A stretch of 39,564 nt of DNA from Bacillota bacterium (lineage in GTDB: Bacteria > Bacillota > Ch66 > Ch109). The notes beneath the pieces are model-generated. The model was not told where the DNA came from and did no database searches. It worked only from the letters and a program-made list of their open reading frames with translations. Both the position numbers and the translations under genes were made by a program. Of the stretch, positions 25,325 through 33,460 are shown in pieces; within the stretch, counting starts at the first letter, position 1, and every line of letters begins with the position of its first letter. The stretch spans positions 1-39,564 of the forward strand of contig JABLWZ010000032.1 in NCBI GenBank assembly GCA_013178275.1, read 5' to 3'.

Positions 25325-25353
25325 TGAAACTTTTTGTTGTATAACTGGGTATA
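25325..25353 (+). promoter_or_regulatory. Possible ECF-type autoregulatory promoter
   Basis: TGAAAC (25325-25330), 17 bp, GGTATA (25348-25353) resembles the SigW-class pattern TGAAAC-N16-CGTATA and lies about 30 bp before the sigma gene. The -10 is imperfect. Confidence 0.45.
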
Positions 25354-25383
25354 TAGTGGTAACCGGGTGAAGGGGGAACTCCC

Positions 25384-25956
25384 TTGGCAGTGGACGATAA
25401 GCAGTTGATCCTCTGGTGCCGGGAAGGGCGGGAGGAAGGTTTCCGCCAGCTACTGGGCCGATACGAACAGTATATCTACAGCCTCTGCTACCGGTTGACG
25501 GGCAACCGGGAGGACGCCCTGGACCTGACCCAGGAGACCTTTATCAAGGTACTGAACGGGCTCAAGGGGTTTCAGGCCAACCGTTCGTTCAAACCCTGGT
25601 TGCGCCAGGTGACGGTCAACGCCTGCTACAACTTCCTGCGCCGCCGGGACCCGGAGGGGGTATCCCTGGAAAAGCCGATGGGAGACGGGCTGGCCCTGTC
25701 AGATGTGCTGCAGGCGGTGGATGACCCGGCGCGGGAGGTGGAGTGGCGCGACACGCGCCGGCTGCTGACGGCCGCGATGAGGGAACTGCCGCCGATGCAG
25801 CGGATGGTGCTGGTGCTCCGCCACCAGGAGGATATGAGCTACCAGGAGATCGCCACCGCCACCAGTCTGCCCCTGGGAACGGTGAGGACCCACCTGTTTC
25901 GGGGCCGGGAGCGGCTGCGGCGGGAGATGGTCCTGCAGTACGGTTGGGAGGGATAA
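25384..25956 (+). CDS. ECF-family RNA polymerase sigma factor
   Basis: 190 residues, TTG start after aaggggg (25369-25375); a GTG two codons later is an alternative. Region 2 is seen in LCYRLTGNREDALDLTQETFIKVLNGL and region 4 in LPPMQRMVLVLRHQEDMSYQEIATATSLPLGTVRTHLFRGRERL. There is no region 3, so it is group 4 (ECF). It is followed 1 bp later by a zinc-binding anti-sigma gene, then by DUF2953 and gerW, suggesting a link to envelope stress or sporulation. Confidence 0.95.
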   Translation: MAVDDKQLILWCREGREEGFRQLLGRYEQYIYSLCYRLTGNREDALDLTQETFIKVLNGLKGFQANRSFKPWLRQVTVNACYNFLRRRDPEGVSLEKPMGDGLALSDVLQAVDDPAREVEWRDTRRLLTAAMRELPPMQRMVLVLRHQEDMSYQEIATATSLPLGTVRTHLFRGRERLRREMVLQYGWEG

Positions 25957-25957
25957 C

Positions 25958-26398
25958 GTGACCTGCGACAGAGATAGGCTGCAGCAGTATCTGGACTTTG
26001 AACTGGACGCCGAGGGCACCCGGGAGCTGGAGCGGCACCTGGGGGGCTGCAGAGCCTGCCGCCAGGAACTGGCCCGGCTGAGGCTGCTCTGGCTGGAGCT
26101 GGAGGAGCCCGAATCGGTGGAGGTTCCCTCCGCGCTGCCCTACCTGCGGCAGCAGGCGGTGGCCGAATTCGTGCGGGCCCAGGAGCAGCCGGTCCAGCCC
26201 GGGATGACGTTCCGGGAATCGATGGAGCTGGTCTGGGTGCCGGCGTTCCGCTGGGCCAGCTTCATGCCCGGGATCGGGCTGCATCCCCGAACCGACCGCC
26301 GCGCCAGCACCGGGACCGCTTCCGAGGGGATCAGCGTGTGGTCGGTGGGCCGGCGGATCTGGCAGCTTACCCGGAGGGGAAGGAAAGACAAGAAGTGA
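25958..26398 (+). CDS. Zinc-binding (ZAS-type) anti-sigma factor
   Basis: 146 residues, GTG start right after the sigma gene. The ZAS motif is complete: Cys3, then HLGGCRAC with His27, Cys31 and Cys34. The acidic/Leu-rich segment after it should contact the sigma factor. No convincing membrane helix is seen (WVPAFRWASFMPGIGL at about 92-107 is only weakly hydrophobic), so it may be a soluble anti-sigma controlled by redox or another partner. The 3' end overlaps the next frame by 4 bp. Confidence 0.88.
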   Translation: MTCDRDRLQQYLDFELDAEGTRELERHLGGCRACRQELARLRLLWLELEEPESVEVPSALPYLRQQAVAEFVRAQEQPVQPGMTFRESMELVWVPAFRWASFMPGIGLHPRTDRRASTGTASEGISVWSVGRRIWQLTRRGRKDKK

Positions 26399-27072
26399 TT
26401 GTGTTAGAGGTCCTTCTGATAGCTATAGCGGTCCTGATCGTCCTGCTGCTGGCGGCCCCGTTCGAGGCCAGCCTGCGGGGGGCGTGGCCGGAGAGCAGCG
26501 CTCTCGGGCGGGCCAGCTGGGGCGGCGTACTGGTGGTTTTCCGCCTGGAGGCGCGGCCGGGAGGGTATTCCTCCAGGCTGGCGGTGCTGGGACTGACGGT
26601 ATGGAAGTCCGGCGGAAGACCCGGGACGTCAGGCAGTGAGGCGAAGGCCAAACCGGAGAAGCCCGAGAAGCCGAAGCCGAAGAAGAAAGGCACCTCTTCG
26701 GGCGGTACGCTGAGGATGCTGAAGGACCGCGAGCTGTGGAGGGAGGCGATTTCCTTCCTGCGGCGGCTGGTGCGGGCGCTGCGGCTGGAGGCGAAGGTCG
26801 ATGGGGCCTACGGCACCGATGACGCGGCGCTGACGGGTATCCTGGCGGGGATAATCGCGGTGCTGGGCGGCTCCCGGGTGATGCTGAACCTGCAGCCGGT
26901 CTTCGTCGAGGAGGTGCTGGATGTCGAGGGATACGCCAAGACCAGGTTTTTTATCGGAGAGCTGATATGGATAGTTTTAGCCCTGCTCTGGAAGAGGCCG
27001 GTGCGGAGGCTCTGGATGCCGAAGATAAAGGCGAAGTTTAGATTAAAGGAGGCTGGTCAACATGTTTACTGA
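26395..27072 (+). CDS. DUF2953 protein (YtfI-like)
   Basis: 225 residues from GTG 26395 (gggaagga at 26378-26385); GTG 26401 is an alternative. The N-terminal membrane helix (IVLEVLLIAIAVLIVLLLAAPF) is followed by a beta-rich region, a Lys/Pro-rich charged linker (KAKPEKPEKPKPKKKG) and a helical C-terminus. The order DUF2953-gerW matches ytfI-ytfJ of B. subtilis, which supports the call. It overlaps gerW by 11 bp. Role unknown, probably linked to spore formation. Confidence 0.85.
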   Translation: MIVLEVLLIAIAVLIVLLLAAPFEASLRGAWPESSALGRASWGGVLVVFRLEARPGGYSSRLAVLGLTVWKSGGRPGTSGSEAKAKPEKPEKPKPKKKGTSSGGTLRMLKDRELWREAISFLRRLVRALRLEAKVDGAYGTDDAALTGILAGIIAVLGGSRVMLNLQPVFVEEVLDVEGYAKTRFFIGELIWIVLALLWKRPVRRLWMPKIKAKFRLKEAGQHVY

Positions 27073-27421
27073 ATCGATCGATTCACTGGCTGCCCATCTC
27101 GACCGACTGATAACCTCGAAGACAGTGGTGGGCGACCCGATCGTCAGCGGGAACACCACTATCATCCCCATCCTCAACGCTGGGTTCGGATTCGGGGCCG
27201 GCGGCGGGGAAGGGACCGAACCCAGCAAAGGAGCCGGCAAGGGCGGCGGATCGGGAGCGGGTGTGAGCCTGAAACCGACAGCCCTGGTGGTGATCCAGGG
27301 GGACGACGTCAAGGTCTACTCGCTGTCGCAGAAGGGGACCCTGGAAAAGCTGGCGGAGATGATGCCCACGGTGATGTCCAAGATGAAGGATATGTGCAAG
27401 GACAGCGGCTGCTGCGAATAA
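27062..27421 (+). CDS. ytfJ: GerW-family sporulation protein (YtfJ)
   Basis: 119 residues: an N-terminal helix (SIDSLAAHLDRLITSKTVVGDPI), GNTTIIPILNAGFGFGAGGGEG, a Gly/Ser/Lys-rich loop, then KPTALVVIQGDDVKVYSL, all typical of GerW/YtfJ spore proteins needed for normal germination in B. subtilis. The ribosome site aaggaggct is strong and lies inside the end of the upstream gene. A CC pair is at the C-terminus (SGCCE). It supports a spore-forming host. Confidence 0.95.
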   Translation: MFTESIDSLAAHLDRLITSKTVVGDPIVSGNTTIIPILNAGFGFGAGGGEGTEPSKGAGKGGGSGAGVSLKPTALVVIQGDDVKVYSLSQKGTLEKLAEMMPTVMSKMKDMCKDSGCCE

Positions 27422-27450
27422 GAACCGGGCCCTGGATGGATCAGGAAGAG

Positions 27451-27487
27451 AAAGGCTGTTGCCCGCGAGTGGGGCGGCAGCTTTTCT
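27451..27487 (+). terminator. Terminator of the sigma-gerW operon
   Basis: aaaggctgttgcc / ggcggcagctttt (13-bp stem with three wobble pairs), then TTCTGTTT. Confidence 0.78.
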
Positions 27488-27518
27488 GTTTACGCTATGA
27501 CGTTTCCGTAACGCCCGG

Positions 27519-27547
27519 TTGACTTTTTCGGTCCCAGGCCTTAAAAT
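27519..27547 (+). promoter_or_regulatory. Promoter for tRNA-Arg(CCU)-tadA
   Basis: TTGACT (27519-27524), a 17-bp spacer and TAAAAT (27542-27547), about 90 bp before the tRNA. The leader between them has no gene. Confidence 0.75.
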
Positions 27548-27640
27548 CTATAGTGCGGGTTTGGGGGGATAAAACCTCAAGCCGGCCCGAGATGTCCTGG
27601 TGAGGGGTGAAGAGCTTCTCACTATTTATGTCTGGTTGAT

Positions 27641-27717
27641 GCTCCCGTAGCTCAGCAGGATAGAGCAGCGGTTTCCTAAACCGGAGGTCGGGGGTTCGAG
27701 TCCCTCCGGGAGCGCCA
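27641..27717 (+). tRNA. tRNA-Arg(CCU)
   Basis: The acceptor GCTCCCG pairs with CGGGAGC. Anticodon loop ttcctaa gives CCT. Normal D and T arms, discriminator G, encoded CCA. Confidence 0.96.
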
Positions 27718-27726
27718 TTTACTCTG

Positions 27727-28239
27727 ATGAACGATGTTTTAAATACCGAAGCGATGGATGCCCGCTTCATGCGGGAAGCCCTGCGGGAGGCGGAGAAGGC
27801 CGCCGAGATCGGGGAGATCCCGATCGGGGCGGTGGTGGTCCGGGACGGCCGGGTAATAGGCCGGGGCCACAACCGGAGAGAGACCGACCGCGATCCCCGG
27901 GCCCACGCGGAGATGCTGGCAATCGGTGAGGCGGCCGGAAACCTGGGAGGGTGGCGGCTGATCGGCACCACCATCTACGTGACCCTGGAGCCCTGCTTCA
28001 TGTGCGCGGGAGCCCTGGTGCTGTCCAGGGTGGAACGCCTGGTGTACGGGGTGAAGGACCCCAAGGGCGGGGGAGTGGACTCCCTGGTCAACCTGGTGCA
28101 GTACCCCGGCCTGAACCACCGGGTGGAGGTAGCCGGCGGGGTGCTCGAAGAGGAGTGCCGCCAGGCCCTGCAGCGGTTTTTCCAGCGGCTGCGGCGCGAG
28201 AAGGGGCACCCGGGAGACAAGGGGACCCGGGATTCATAA
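27727..28239 (+). CDS. tadA: tRNA-specific adenosine deaminase TadA
   Basis: Zinc deaminase converting A34 to inosine in tRNA-Arg(ACG), which is encoded at 5992. 170 residues. Catalytic HAE (His60, Glu62) and zinc ligands in PCFMC (Cys90, Cys93) are present. ATG 27727 is only 9 bp after the tRNA and has no clear ribosome site; ATG 27754 (residue 10) is an alternative start, also weakly preceded. It is co-transcribed with tRNA-Arg(CCU), so RNA processing at the tRNA 3' end could set the mRNA 5' end. Confidence 0.95.
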   Translation: MNDVLNTEAMDARFMREALREAEKAAEIGEIPIGAVVVRDGRVIGRGHNRRETDRDPRAHAEMLAIGEAAGNLGGWRLIGTTIYVTLEPCFMCAGALVLSRVERLVYGVKDPKGGGVDSLVNLVQYPGLNHRVEVAGGVLEEECRQALQRFFQRLRREKGHPGDKGTRDS

Positions 28240-28247
28240 AAATACCT

Positions 28248-28276
28248 TTGAAAAAACGGTTTAATTACTATATTAT
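28248..28276 (+). promoter_or_regulatory. Promoter of the tRNA-Ser/SRP RNA cluster
   Basis: TTGAAA (28248-28253), a 17-bp spacer and TATTAT (28271-28276), about 45 bp before tRNA-Ser(CGA). Confidence 0.75.
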
Positions 28277-28321
28277 ATAACGTGGCACTGTCTGAAGGGG
28301 CCAACAACTGAATAGCGATGC

Positions 28322-28413
28322 GGAGAGATGGCTGAGCTGGTCTAAGGCGCTCGACTCGAAATCGAGTGAACGTTAGTAGCGTTCCGTGGGTTCGAATCCC
28401 ACTCTCTCCGCCA
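28322..28413 (+). tRNA. tRNA-Ser(CGA)
   Basis: The acceptor GGAGAGA pairs with TCTCTCC. Anticodon stem-loop ctcga-ctcgaaa-tcgag gives CGA. Long variable arm, encoded CCA. Confidence 0.96.
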
Positions 28414-28430
28414 TAATGAAGGTAGACCGC

Positions 28431-28522
28431 GGAGAGATGGCTGAGCTGGTCGAAGGCGCACGACTGGAAATCGTGTGTACGTTAATAGCGTACCGAGGGT
28501 TCGAATCCCTCTCTCTCCGCCA
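28431..28522 (+). tRNA. tRNA-Ser(GGA)
   Basis: The acceptor GGAGAGA pairs with TCTCTCC. Anticodon loop ctggaaa gives GGA, which reads UCC and UCU. It is the expected ligand of the T-box at 1283. Long variable arm, encoded CCA. Confidence 0.96.
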
Positions 28523-28543
28523 TAATTTTATATATCAGGTGTA

Positions 28544-28810
28544 GTCGTGCTAGGCGGGGAGGTAGCGGTGCCCTGTACTCGCAATCCGCTATAGCGGGGC
28601 TGAATCCCCCCCCGAGGGTTTGTCTTGTGGGGTCCGGCGGAGGTAAGTGGTGAGGACCTCTGGGTCCCACGCAACTGGAACTCTTGAACCGTGTCAGGTC
28701 CGGAAGGAAGCAGCACTAAGGGAACCTTTCAGTGTGCCGTGGGGAAGCCTGGAATGAGCTAACTGCCTTCGTAACGCCCGGAAGGCATTATTCGACGGAG
28801 GGTGCACGAC
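28544..28810 (+). ncRNA. ffs: Large signal recognition particle RNA (4.5S/7S type)
   Basis: The ends gtcgtgc and gcacgac pair. The conserved S-domain gtgtcaggtccggaaggaag followed by cagcac (28691-28716) is the Ffh-binding hairpin, and the length of about 267 nt includes an Alu domain as in Bacillus and Clostridia. It is transcribed after two tRNA-Ser genes without an obvious promoter of its own. Confidence 0.95.
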
Positions 28811-28845
28811 TCTTAAAATTTAGAAATGAGAACCAGACCACACGT

Positions 28846-28867
28846 AACCGCCAGGGGGCGGTTTTTT
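28846..28867 (+). terminator. Terminator of SRP RNA
   Basis: aaccgcc / ggcggtt hairpin with a run of T's. It may also serve the minus-strand MarR-GNAT gene. Confidence 0.88.
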
Positions 28868-28874
28868 GTTTGAT

Positions 28875-29828
28875 TTATATTATATACCGGTAAAACCTGG
28901 TATCCACCTTCATCGCCTGAAATCCTGCCGGCAGTTTATCCCGGCCGATCTCCTGAAACCCGTTTTTTTCATAGAACCGATGCGCGGCATGGAAGAAGGG
29001 ATGGGTCCCGAGGTAGATCTCCGCCAGACCCTGGGAGCGGGACCATTCCAAAAGCCTTTGCCAGAGAAGCTGGCCGGCGTTGAACGGCTTCCCCCGATAC
29101 CCTGGCTTGACGAACATCTTGCGTAGGGCCCCCCGCCGGTTCCCGATATCGATCAGCCCTATGGTGCCGATAACCTCATCCCGGCGGCGGGCGACGAAGA
29201 AATTGCCGCGGCCTGCCTGGTAAACGCCTTCGATGGACAGCAGATCGGGCTGGTCGTCGATGGTGACGGGGATAAGGAACTCGTCTCTCTGTATCCCGAG
29301 GATATGGGAAATAACCGATTCTTGATACTCGGCCCGATAGGGTTCGATAACCAGCGGATGGCCTGAGGGTGATTCGGTTCGACGGTTCTTAGCCGAAATC
29401 CATTCCTGCTCCAGGTTTTGAGACATGCGTTCTATCAGCAGGTGGACAATATTCCGCTCCTCTTCGGTGAAGCCGGCCAGGCAGCGGCTGATAAAGCGGT
29501 TTTCCATCCCGATCACTAACGGATAGGCTTCGAGCCCCTTCTGGGTTGGGTACAGCTTCATAATCCGCTGGTCCTTTTCGTCCCGGATCCTTTCGATAAA
29601 CCCCACGTTCTCCAGTTTCTGAACCGCCTTGGCGGTGGATGTCTTGTCGACCTTCAGGATGCTGGTCAGTTCGGTTTGGCTGATGCCCGGGTTTTCGCAG
29701 ACCCGGGTCAGGTAGACAAACTGCCCTTTTTTAAGACTCAGCCGCTTGAACTCGACGTCGCTGATAGAATGGATACTGCGGGTGATCGATCCGACGTCCC
29801 TGAGTATCGAACTGGACAACTGGTTCAC
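28875..29828 (-). CDS. MarR-type regulator fused to GNAT acetyltransferase
   Basis: 317 residues, GTG start with agggaggg upstream. Residues about 1-145 form a MarR winged-helix domain (SQTELTSILKVDKTSTAKAVQKLENVGF is the recognition region). Residues about 160-317 are a GNAT domain (FFVARRRDEVIGTIGL, VKPGYRGK as the acetyl-CoA motif, FYEKNGF). MarR-GNAT fusions of this order are a known bacterial architecture; the acetyl acceptor is unknown. Two copies of a gttgaa-N2-ttcaac palindrome flank its promoter, so autoregulation is likely. Confidence 0.92.
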   Translation of the reverse strand: MNQLSSSILRDVGSITRSIHSISDVEFKRLSLKKGQFVYLTRVCENPGISQTELTSILKVDKTSTAKAVQKLENVGFIERIRDEKDQRIMKLYPTQKGLEAYPLVIGMENRFISRCLAGFTEEERNIVHLLIERMSQNLEQEWISAKNRRTESPSGHPLVIEPYRAEYQESVISHILGIQRDEFLIPVTIDDQPDLLSIEGVYQAGRGNFFVARRRDEVIGTIGLIDIGNRRGALRKMFVKPGYRGKPFNAGQLLWQRLLEWSRSQGLAEIYLGTHPFFHAAHRFYEKNGFQEIGRDKLPAGFQAMKVDTRFYRYII

Positions 29829-29847
29829 AGCAGACCCTCCCTAATTA

Positions 29848-29893
29848 GTTGAACTTTCAACCATTATAAACCATGATTGGTTGAAATTTCAAC
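29848..29893 (-). promoter_or_regulatory. MarR-GNAT promoter with twin operators
   Basis: On the minus strand, TTGAAA (29892-29887), an 18-bp spacer, and TATAAT (29868-29863). Palindromes gttgaa-N2-ttcaac at 29880-29893 (over the -35) and 29848-29861 (downstream of the -10) are 32 bp apart centre to centre, about three helical turns. Confidence 0.85.
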
Positions 29894-30035
29894 TATTGTT
29901 TTTCCCGATTGAAACCGGCTTGAAAGCAGCCGCCTAAACCGAAAGGGGTTTTTGGCTATTTACAGTTGGGGATACTTATTGTAGTTTTAATGGTAGCCAG
30001 GATTATCCGAATTCGAGATTTAGGAGGGATTGCCG

Positions 30036-31766
30036 GTGACTCACGTTGCTCTTTACCGGGAGTGGCGGCCGCAAAGATTCGCCGATATGATAGGGCAGGA
30101 GCACGTGAGCCGGACCCTTTTGAACGCCCTGGCCCTGCAGCGGATAAACCACGCCTACCTGTTCTGCGGGCCCCGGGGCACGGGCAAGACCAGCACCGCC
30201 CGCATCCTCGCCAAGGCGGTCAACTGCCTGGAGCAGCAGGGCGGAGAGCCCTGTGACACCTGCGCCTCCTGCCGGGCCATCAGCGGGGGACAGTCGCTGG
30301 ACGTACTGGAGATAGACGCCGCCTCCAACCGGGGGATCGATGAGATCCGCGAACTGCGGGAGAAGGTGCGGTTCGCCCCGGTCCAGGGGGGGTACCGGGT
30401 GTACATCATAGACGAGGTCCACATGCTTACCAGCGAGGCGTTCAACGCCCTGCTGAAGACCCTGGAGGAGCCCCCGCCGCACGTCATCTTCATCCTGGCC
30501 ACCACCGAGGCCCACAAGGTCCCGGCTACCATACTTTCGCGGTGCCAGCGCTTCGACTTCCGGCGCATCTCGCCGGAGGAGGTCGACCAGCGGCTGCTGG
30601 CGGTGGCGGACAGCATGGGGGTGAAGGTGACGGAGGAGGCCCGGGGGAAGATCGTCAAGGCCTCGGAGGGCAGCCTGCGCGACGCCCTGGGGCTGCTGGA
30701 CCAGTGCGTGGCTTTGGCGGGGGAATCGATAGAGCTGGCGGAGATCGACCTGGTGCTGGGGACGGTCGCGGAGGAGTTCCTGGAGGAGATGACTGGGGCC
30801 ATGGTTGAGGGTGACATCACCCGCCTCCTGATCATGATCGACAAGGTCATCAATGAGGGGAAAGAGGCCCGCAAGCTGATGCACGACCTGACCGACTACC
30901 TGCGCGACCTGCTGGTGGTGAGCCTGGGCGAGACGGACCGGATGCTGGTGGGCCGGACCCGGGACAAGCTGTCGGCCCAGAGCCAGCGGTGGGGGACGGG
31001 ACGGCTGATCGAAACCGTCCGCTACCTTACCTCGATGGAGAGCGAGATGCGTTGGGCCCTGCAGCCCCGCTGGCTGCTGGAGACGGCCCTGATCCGGGTT
31101 GCCGAAGGCGGGAAAGGCTCGGCGGGGGTTGACTCGAAGCAGATGGAGGAGATGGCTGCCCGTATCGCGGAACTGGAGCGCCGGATCAGCGGGATGGGAA
31201 AGGTCCCGGCAGAGACGGCGGTGAAGAGGGACCGCCCCCCGGTGAAACGGGACCGGCAGGAGGAGCCCCTGGAACGGGGCGGGGAGGTCCGCGAAGGCGC
31301 GGCTGGCAGAAAAAAAGCGGATTACAGCGTCAGCCCGTCGGACCAGGACGCTGGTCCGGGTGCGGTGTCGGGAATAGAACTGGAGCAGGTGAGGGAACGC
31401 TGGCCCGGCTTCCTGGAGGCGATCCGCAAGCGGCAGGTGATGGTACATGCCCTGGCCCGAGAGGCGGAACCCGTCGAGATGGAGCGGGGGGTGTTGACCC
31501 TGGCGTTTAAGAACGAGTGCCGGTGGCACTGCCAGCGGCTGGAGGAGGATGCCGCCAAGAGGTCGCTGGTCGAGGAGGTCCTGGGGCAGGCCCTGGGTGG
31601 AGCGGTGTCGATCCGCTGCCTGGTGGTGGACGAGCTGCCGGCGAGGGAGCCGAAGGCCAAGGGGGGGCCAGCGGTGGCGGAGGACCGGGCGGGAACCGGC
31701 GAGGACCCGCTGGTGCAGGCGGCGGTTGAGCTTTTCGGGAGCGACCGGGTCAAGATCAAGGAATAA
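30036..31766 (+). CDS. dnaX: DNA polymerase III subunits gamma/tau
   Basis: 576 residues. GTG 30036 is chosen because aggaggg (30022-30028) is 7 bases away; TTG 30030 would be only 1 base away. The N-terminal AAA+ clamp-loader ATPase carries Walker A GPRGTGKT (Lys51), a zinc module (CLEQQGGEPCDTCASC), Walker B VYIIDEVHML and sensor ILSRCQRFDF. Charged low-complexity linkers precede a C-terminal tau-like region. Start of the dnaX-ybaB-recR cluster. No clear programmed frameshift signal was identified, so a separate gamma product is not claimed. Confidence 0.97.
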   Translation: MTHVALYREWRPQRFADMIGQEHVSRTLLNALALQRINHAYLFCGPRGTGKTSTARILAKAVNCLEQQGGEPCDTCASCRAISGGQSLDVLEIDAASNRGIDEIRELREKVRFAPVQGGYRVYIIDEVHMLTSEAFNALLKTLEEPPPHVIFILATTEAHKVPATILSRCQRFDFRRISPEEVDQRLLAVADSMGVKVTEEARGKIVKASEGSLRDALGLLDQCVALAGESIELAEIDLVLGTVAEEFLEEMTGAMVEGDITRLLIMIDKVINEGKEARKLMHDLTDYLRDLLVVSLGETDRMLVGRTRDKLSAQSQRWGTGRLIETVRYLTSMESEMRWALQPRWLLETALIRVAEGGKGSAGVDSKQMEEMAARIAELERRISGMGKVPAETAVKRDRPPVKRDRQEEPLERGGEVREGAAGRKKADYSVSPSDQDAGPGAVSGIELEQVRERWPGFLEAIRKRQVMVHALAREAEPVEMERGVLTLAFKNECRWHCQRLEEDAAKRSLVEEVLGQALGGAVSIRCLVVDELPAREPKAKGGPAVAEDRAGTGEDPLVQAAVELFGSDRVKIKE

Positions 31767-31860
31767 ACGCCTCGACGTTGATATAAAAACGGCATGGAAT
31801 TAAGGAATACTAGATAATGCAGGCTGCTTTAAACTTATTAACTTAAAAGGAGTGGGTTGG

Positions 31861-32178
31861 GTGAACTTTAAGGACATGGGCAAGATGATGAAGCAGGTTC
31901 AGAAGATGCAGGAAGACCTGGCCAAGATGCAGGATAACCTGAAGGACATGACGGTGGAGGCGACCTCCGGCGGCGGAGTGGTCAAGGTGGTAGCCACCGG
32001 CAAGCAGGAGATCAAGCTGATCAAGATCAACCCCGAGGCGATCGATCCCGAGGACGTCGAGATGCTGGAGGACCTGGTCCTCAGCGCGGTCAACGAGGCG
32101 CTGCGCAAGTCGCAGGAGCTTCAGTCCGAGCAGATGAGCCAGATCACCGGCGGGATCAAGGTGCCGGGGCTGTTTTAG
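31861..32178 (+). CDS. ybaB: YbaB/EbfC nucleoid-associated protein
   Basis: 105 residues, GTG 31861 with aaaaggag 8 bases upstream (an earlier GTG at 31852 overlaps that site). The Met/Lys/Gln-rich N-terminal helix (MGKMMKQVQKMQEDLAKMQ) and SGGGVVKVVATGKQEIKLIKI are characteristic of this small dimeric DNA-binding family. It abuts recR with no gap. Confidence 0.96.
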   Translation: MNFKDMGKMMKQVQKMQEDLAKMQDNLKDMTVEATSGGGVVKVVATGKQEIKLIKINPEAIDPEDVEMLEDLVLSAVNEALRKSQELQSEQMSQITGGIKVPGLF

Positions 32179-32781
32179 ATGTCAAGCTACTACACCGGGC
32201 CGCTGGCCAACCTGATCGGAGAACTGAATAAGCTGCCGGGGATCGGGCCCAAGTCGGCTCAGCGCCTGGCCTTTTACCTGCTGCAGCGGCCGTCGGAGGA
32301 GGTCCACCGGCTGGCGGACTCGATCCTGGAGGCCAAGGAGAGGATCCGCTTCTGCAGCACCTGCTACAACCTGACCGAGCAGAACCCCTGCGCGATCTGC
32401 TCCGACGAACAGCGGAACCCGGAGGTGGTGTGCGTGGTGGAGCAGGCCCGGGACGTGGTGGCATTCGAGAGGACGCGGGGATTCCGAGGGAAGTACCACG
32501 TGCTGCAGGGGGTTATCTCCCCGATCGACGGGATCGGCCCGGAGAAGCTCCGGATCAAGGAACTGGTGAAGCGGGTCGAGGGGGAGGTAGTGAAAGAAGT
32601 GGTGGTGGCCACCAACCTCAACGCGGAGGGGGATGTTACCGCGATGTACCTGGCCCGCCTGCTCAAACCGCTGGGCATCAAGGTGACCCGCCTGGCCCAG
32701 GGACTGCCGGTGGGGAGCGACCTGGAGTACGCGGACGAGGTGACCCTGGGCAAGGCCCTGGAGGGACGCCGTGAACTATAG
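32179..32781 (+). CDS. recR: Recombination protein RecR
   Basis: 200 residues, full length. Helix-hairpin-helix LPGIGPKSAQRLAFYLL (about 18-34), zinc finger CSTCYNLTEQNPCAIC (about 58-73), and a Toprim domain (VVCVVEQARDVVAFERT onward) with ISPIDGIGPEKL. With RecF/RecO it loads RecA in gap repair. ATG directly follows the ybaB stop (TAGATG), so translation is probably coupled. Confidence 0.97.
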   Translation: MSSYYTGPLANLIGELNKLPGIGPKSAQRLAFYLLQRPSEEVHRLADSILEAKERIRFCSTCYNLTEQNPCAICSDEQRNPEVVCVVEQARDVVAFERTRGFRGKYHVLQGVISPIDGIGPEKLRIKELVKRVEGEVVKEVVVATNLNAEGDVTAMYLARLLKPLGIKVTRLAQGLPVGSDLEYADEVTLGKALEGRREL

Positions 32782-32817
32782 GCCTGCAGGCCCGTGGACT
32801 CTGGGCCTTCGGGCCTA

Positions 32818-32846
32818 TTGTACTGCTGGATGAAAAAATCTACTAT
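32818..32846 (+). promoter_or_regulatory. Possible promoter before DUF2508-bofA
   Basis: TTGTAC (32818-32823), 17 bp, TACTAT (32841-32846), after a GC-rich hairpin-prone stretch downstream of recR. Confidence 0.5.
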
Positions 32847-32940
32847 TAAAGTAAACAGTTAATTATATCCTTAAATAGGAATGGCTTCCTTTCCCTGGGC
32901 ATAGAATATCTATGAAAACCCGGCGGGGAGGGGAGCTACC

Positions 32941-33156
32941 ATGGAGAGAGCCCTGGAGGACCTGACCCCGGATGAGGTGATAGACCTGATCCGGGCGGCT
33001 CAAATGGATATCAAAGAGGCCCATACCCTGTTTAACATGATGGTGGAGCCGGAGCTGATCGACTACGCCATCCATAAGATGGGTGCAGCGGAGAACCGCT
33101 ATCGTTACCTGATAAGGTGGGCCCGGGAGCGGAACCTGAGCCTGTATGACCACTAG
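32941..33156 (+). CDS. DUF2508 family protein
   Basis: 71 residues, helical and charged, ending NRYRYLIRWARERNLSLYDH. The size, sequence style and position between recR and bofA match the DUF2508 family (YaaL-like). ATG 32941 follows gggaggggag closely. Function unknown in the family. Confidence 0.82.
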   Translation: MERALEDLTPDEVIDLIRAAQMDIKEAHTLFNMMVEPELIDYAIHKMGAAENRYRYLIRWARERNLSLYDH

Positions 33157-33177
33157 GGGACCGGGGAGGTGGATGGG

Positions 33178-33453
33178 ATGTCGCAGCAGATGGTGGATTT
33201 CCTGATCGCGGGTCTGTTCGCCCTGTTCCTGCTGATGCTCCTGGGCAGGGTGGTACTGAGGCCGGTCCGCTGGGCACTTAAGCTGCTCGTTAATTCTTTG
33301 GTAGGCCTGGGGGTCCTGATGGTCATAAACTATATCGGAAGCCCTTGGGATTTTACCCTGCCTATCAACATATTCACCGTGCTTACCGCCGGCATCCTGG
33401 GCCTGCCGGGGATTGTGCTGTTGATTGCGATCAAGCTGATTTTTAATTTTTGA
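33178..33453 (+). CDS. bofA: BofA-family pro-sigma-K processing inhibitor
   Basis: 91 residues from ATG 33178, with ggggaggtg 6 bases away (GTG 33169 lies inside that site). Two to three membrane helices; the C-terminal PINIFTVLTAGILGLPGIVLLIAI is the conserved BofA motif. In Bacillus it holds SpoIVFB inactive in the forespore outer membrane. It follows recR and DUF2508 as usual in spore formers. Confidence 0.9.
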   Translation: MSQQMVDFLIAGLFALFLLMLLGRVVLRPVRWALKLLVNSLVGLGVLMVINYIGSPWDFTLPINIFTVLTAGILGLPGIVLLIAIKLIFNF

Positions 33454-33460
33454 TTAACAA

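Noticed and set aside
30003..31529. 508-codon minus-strand frame over dnaX
   Set aside because: Antisense shadow caused by high GC at third positions; dnaX is unmistakable.
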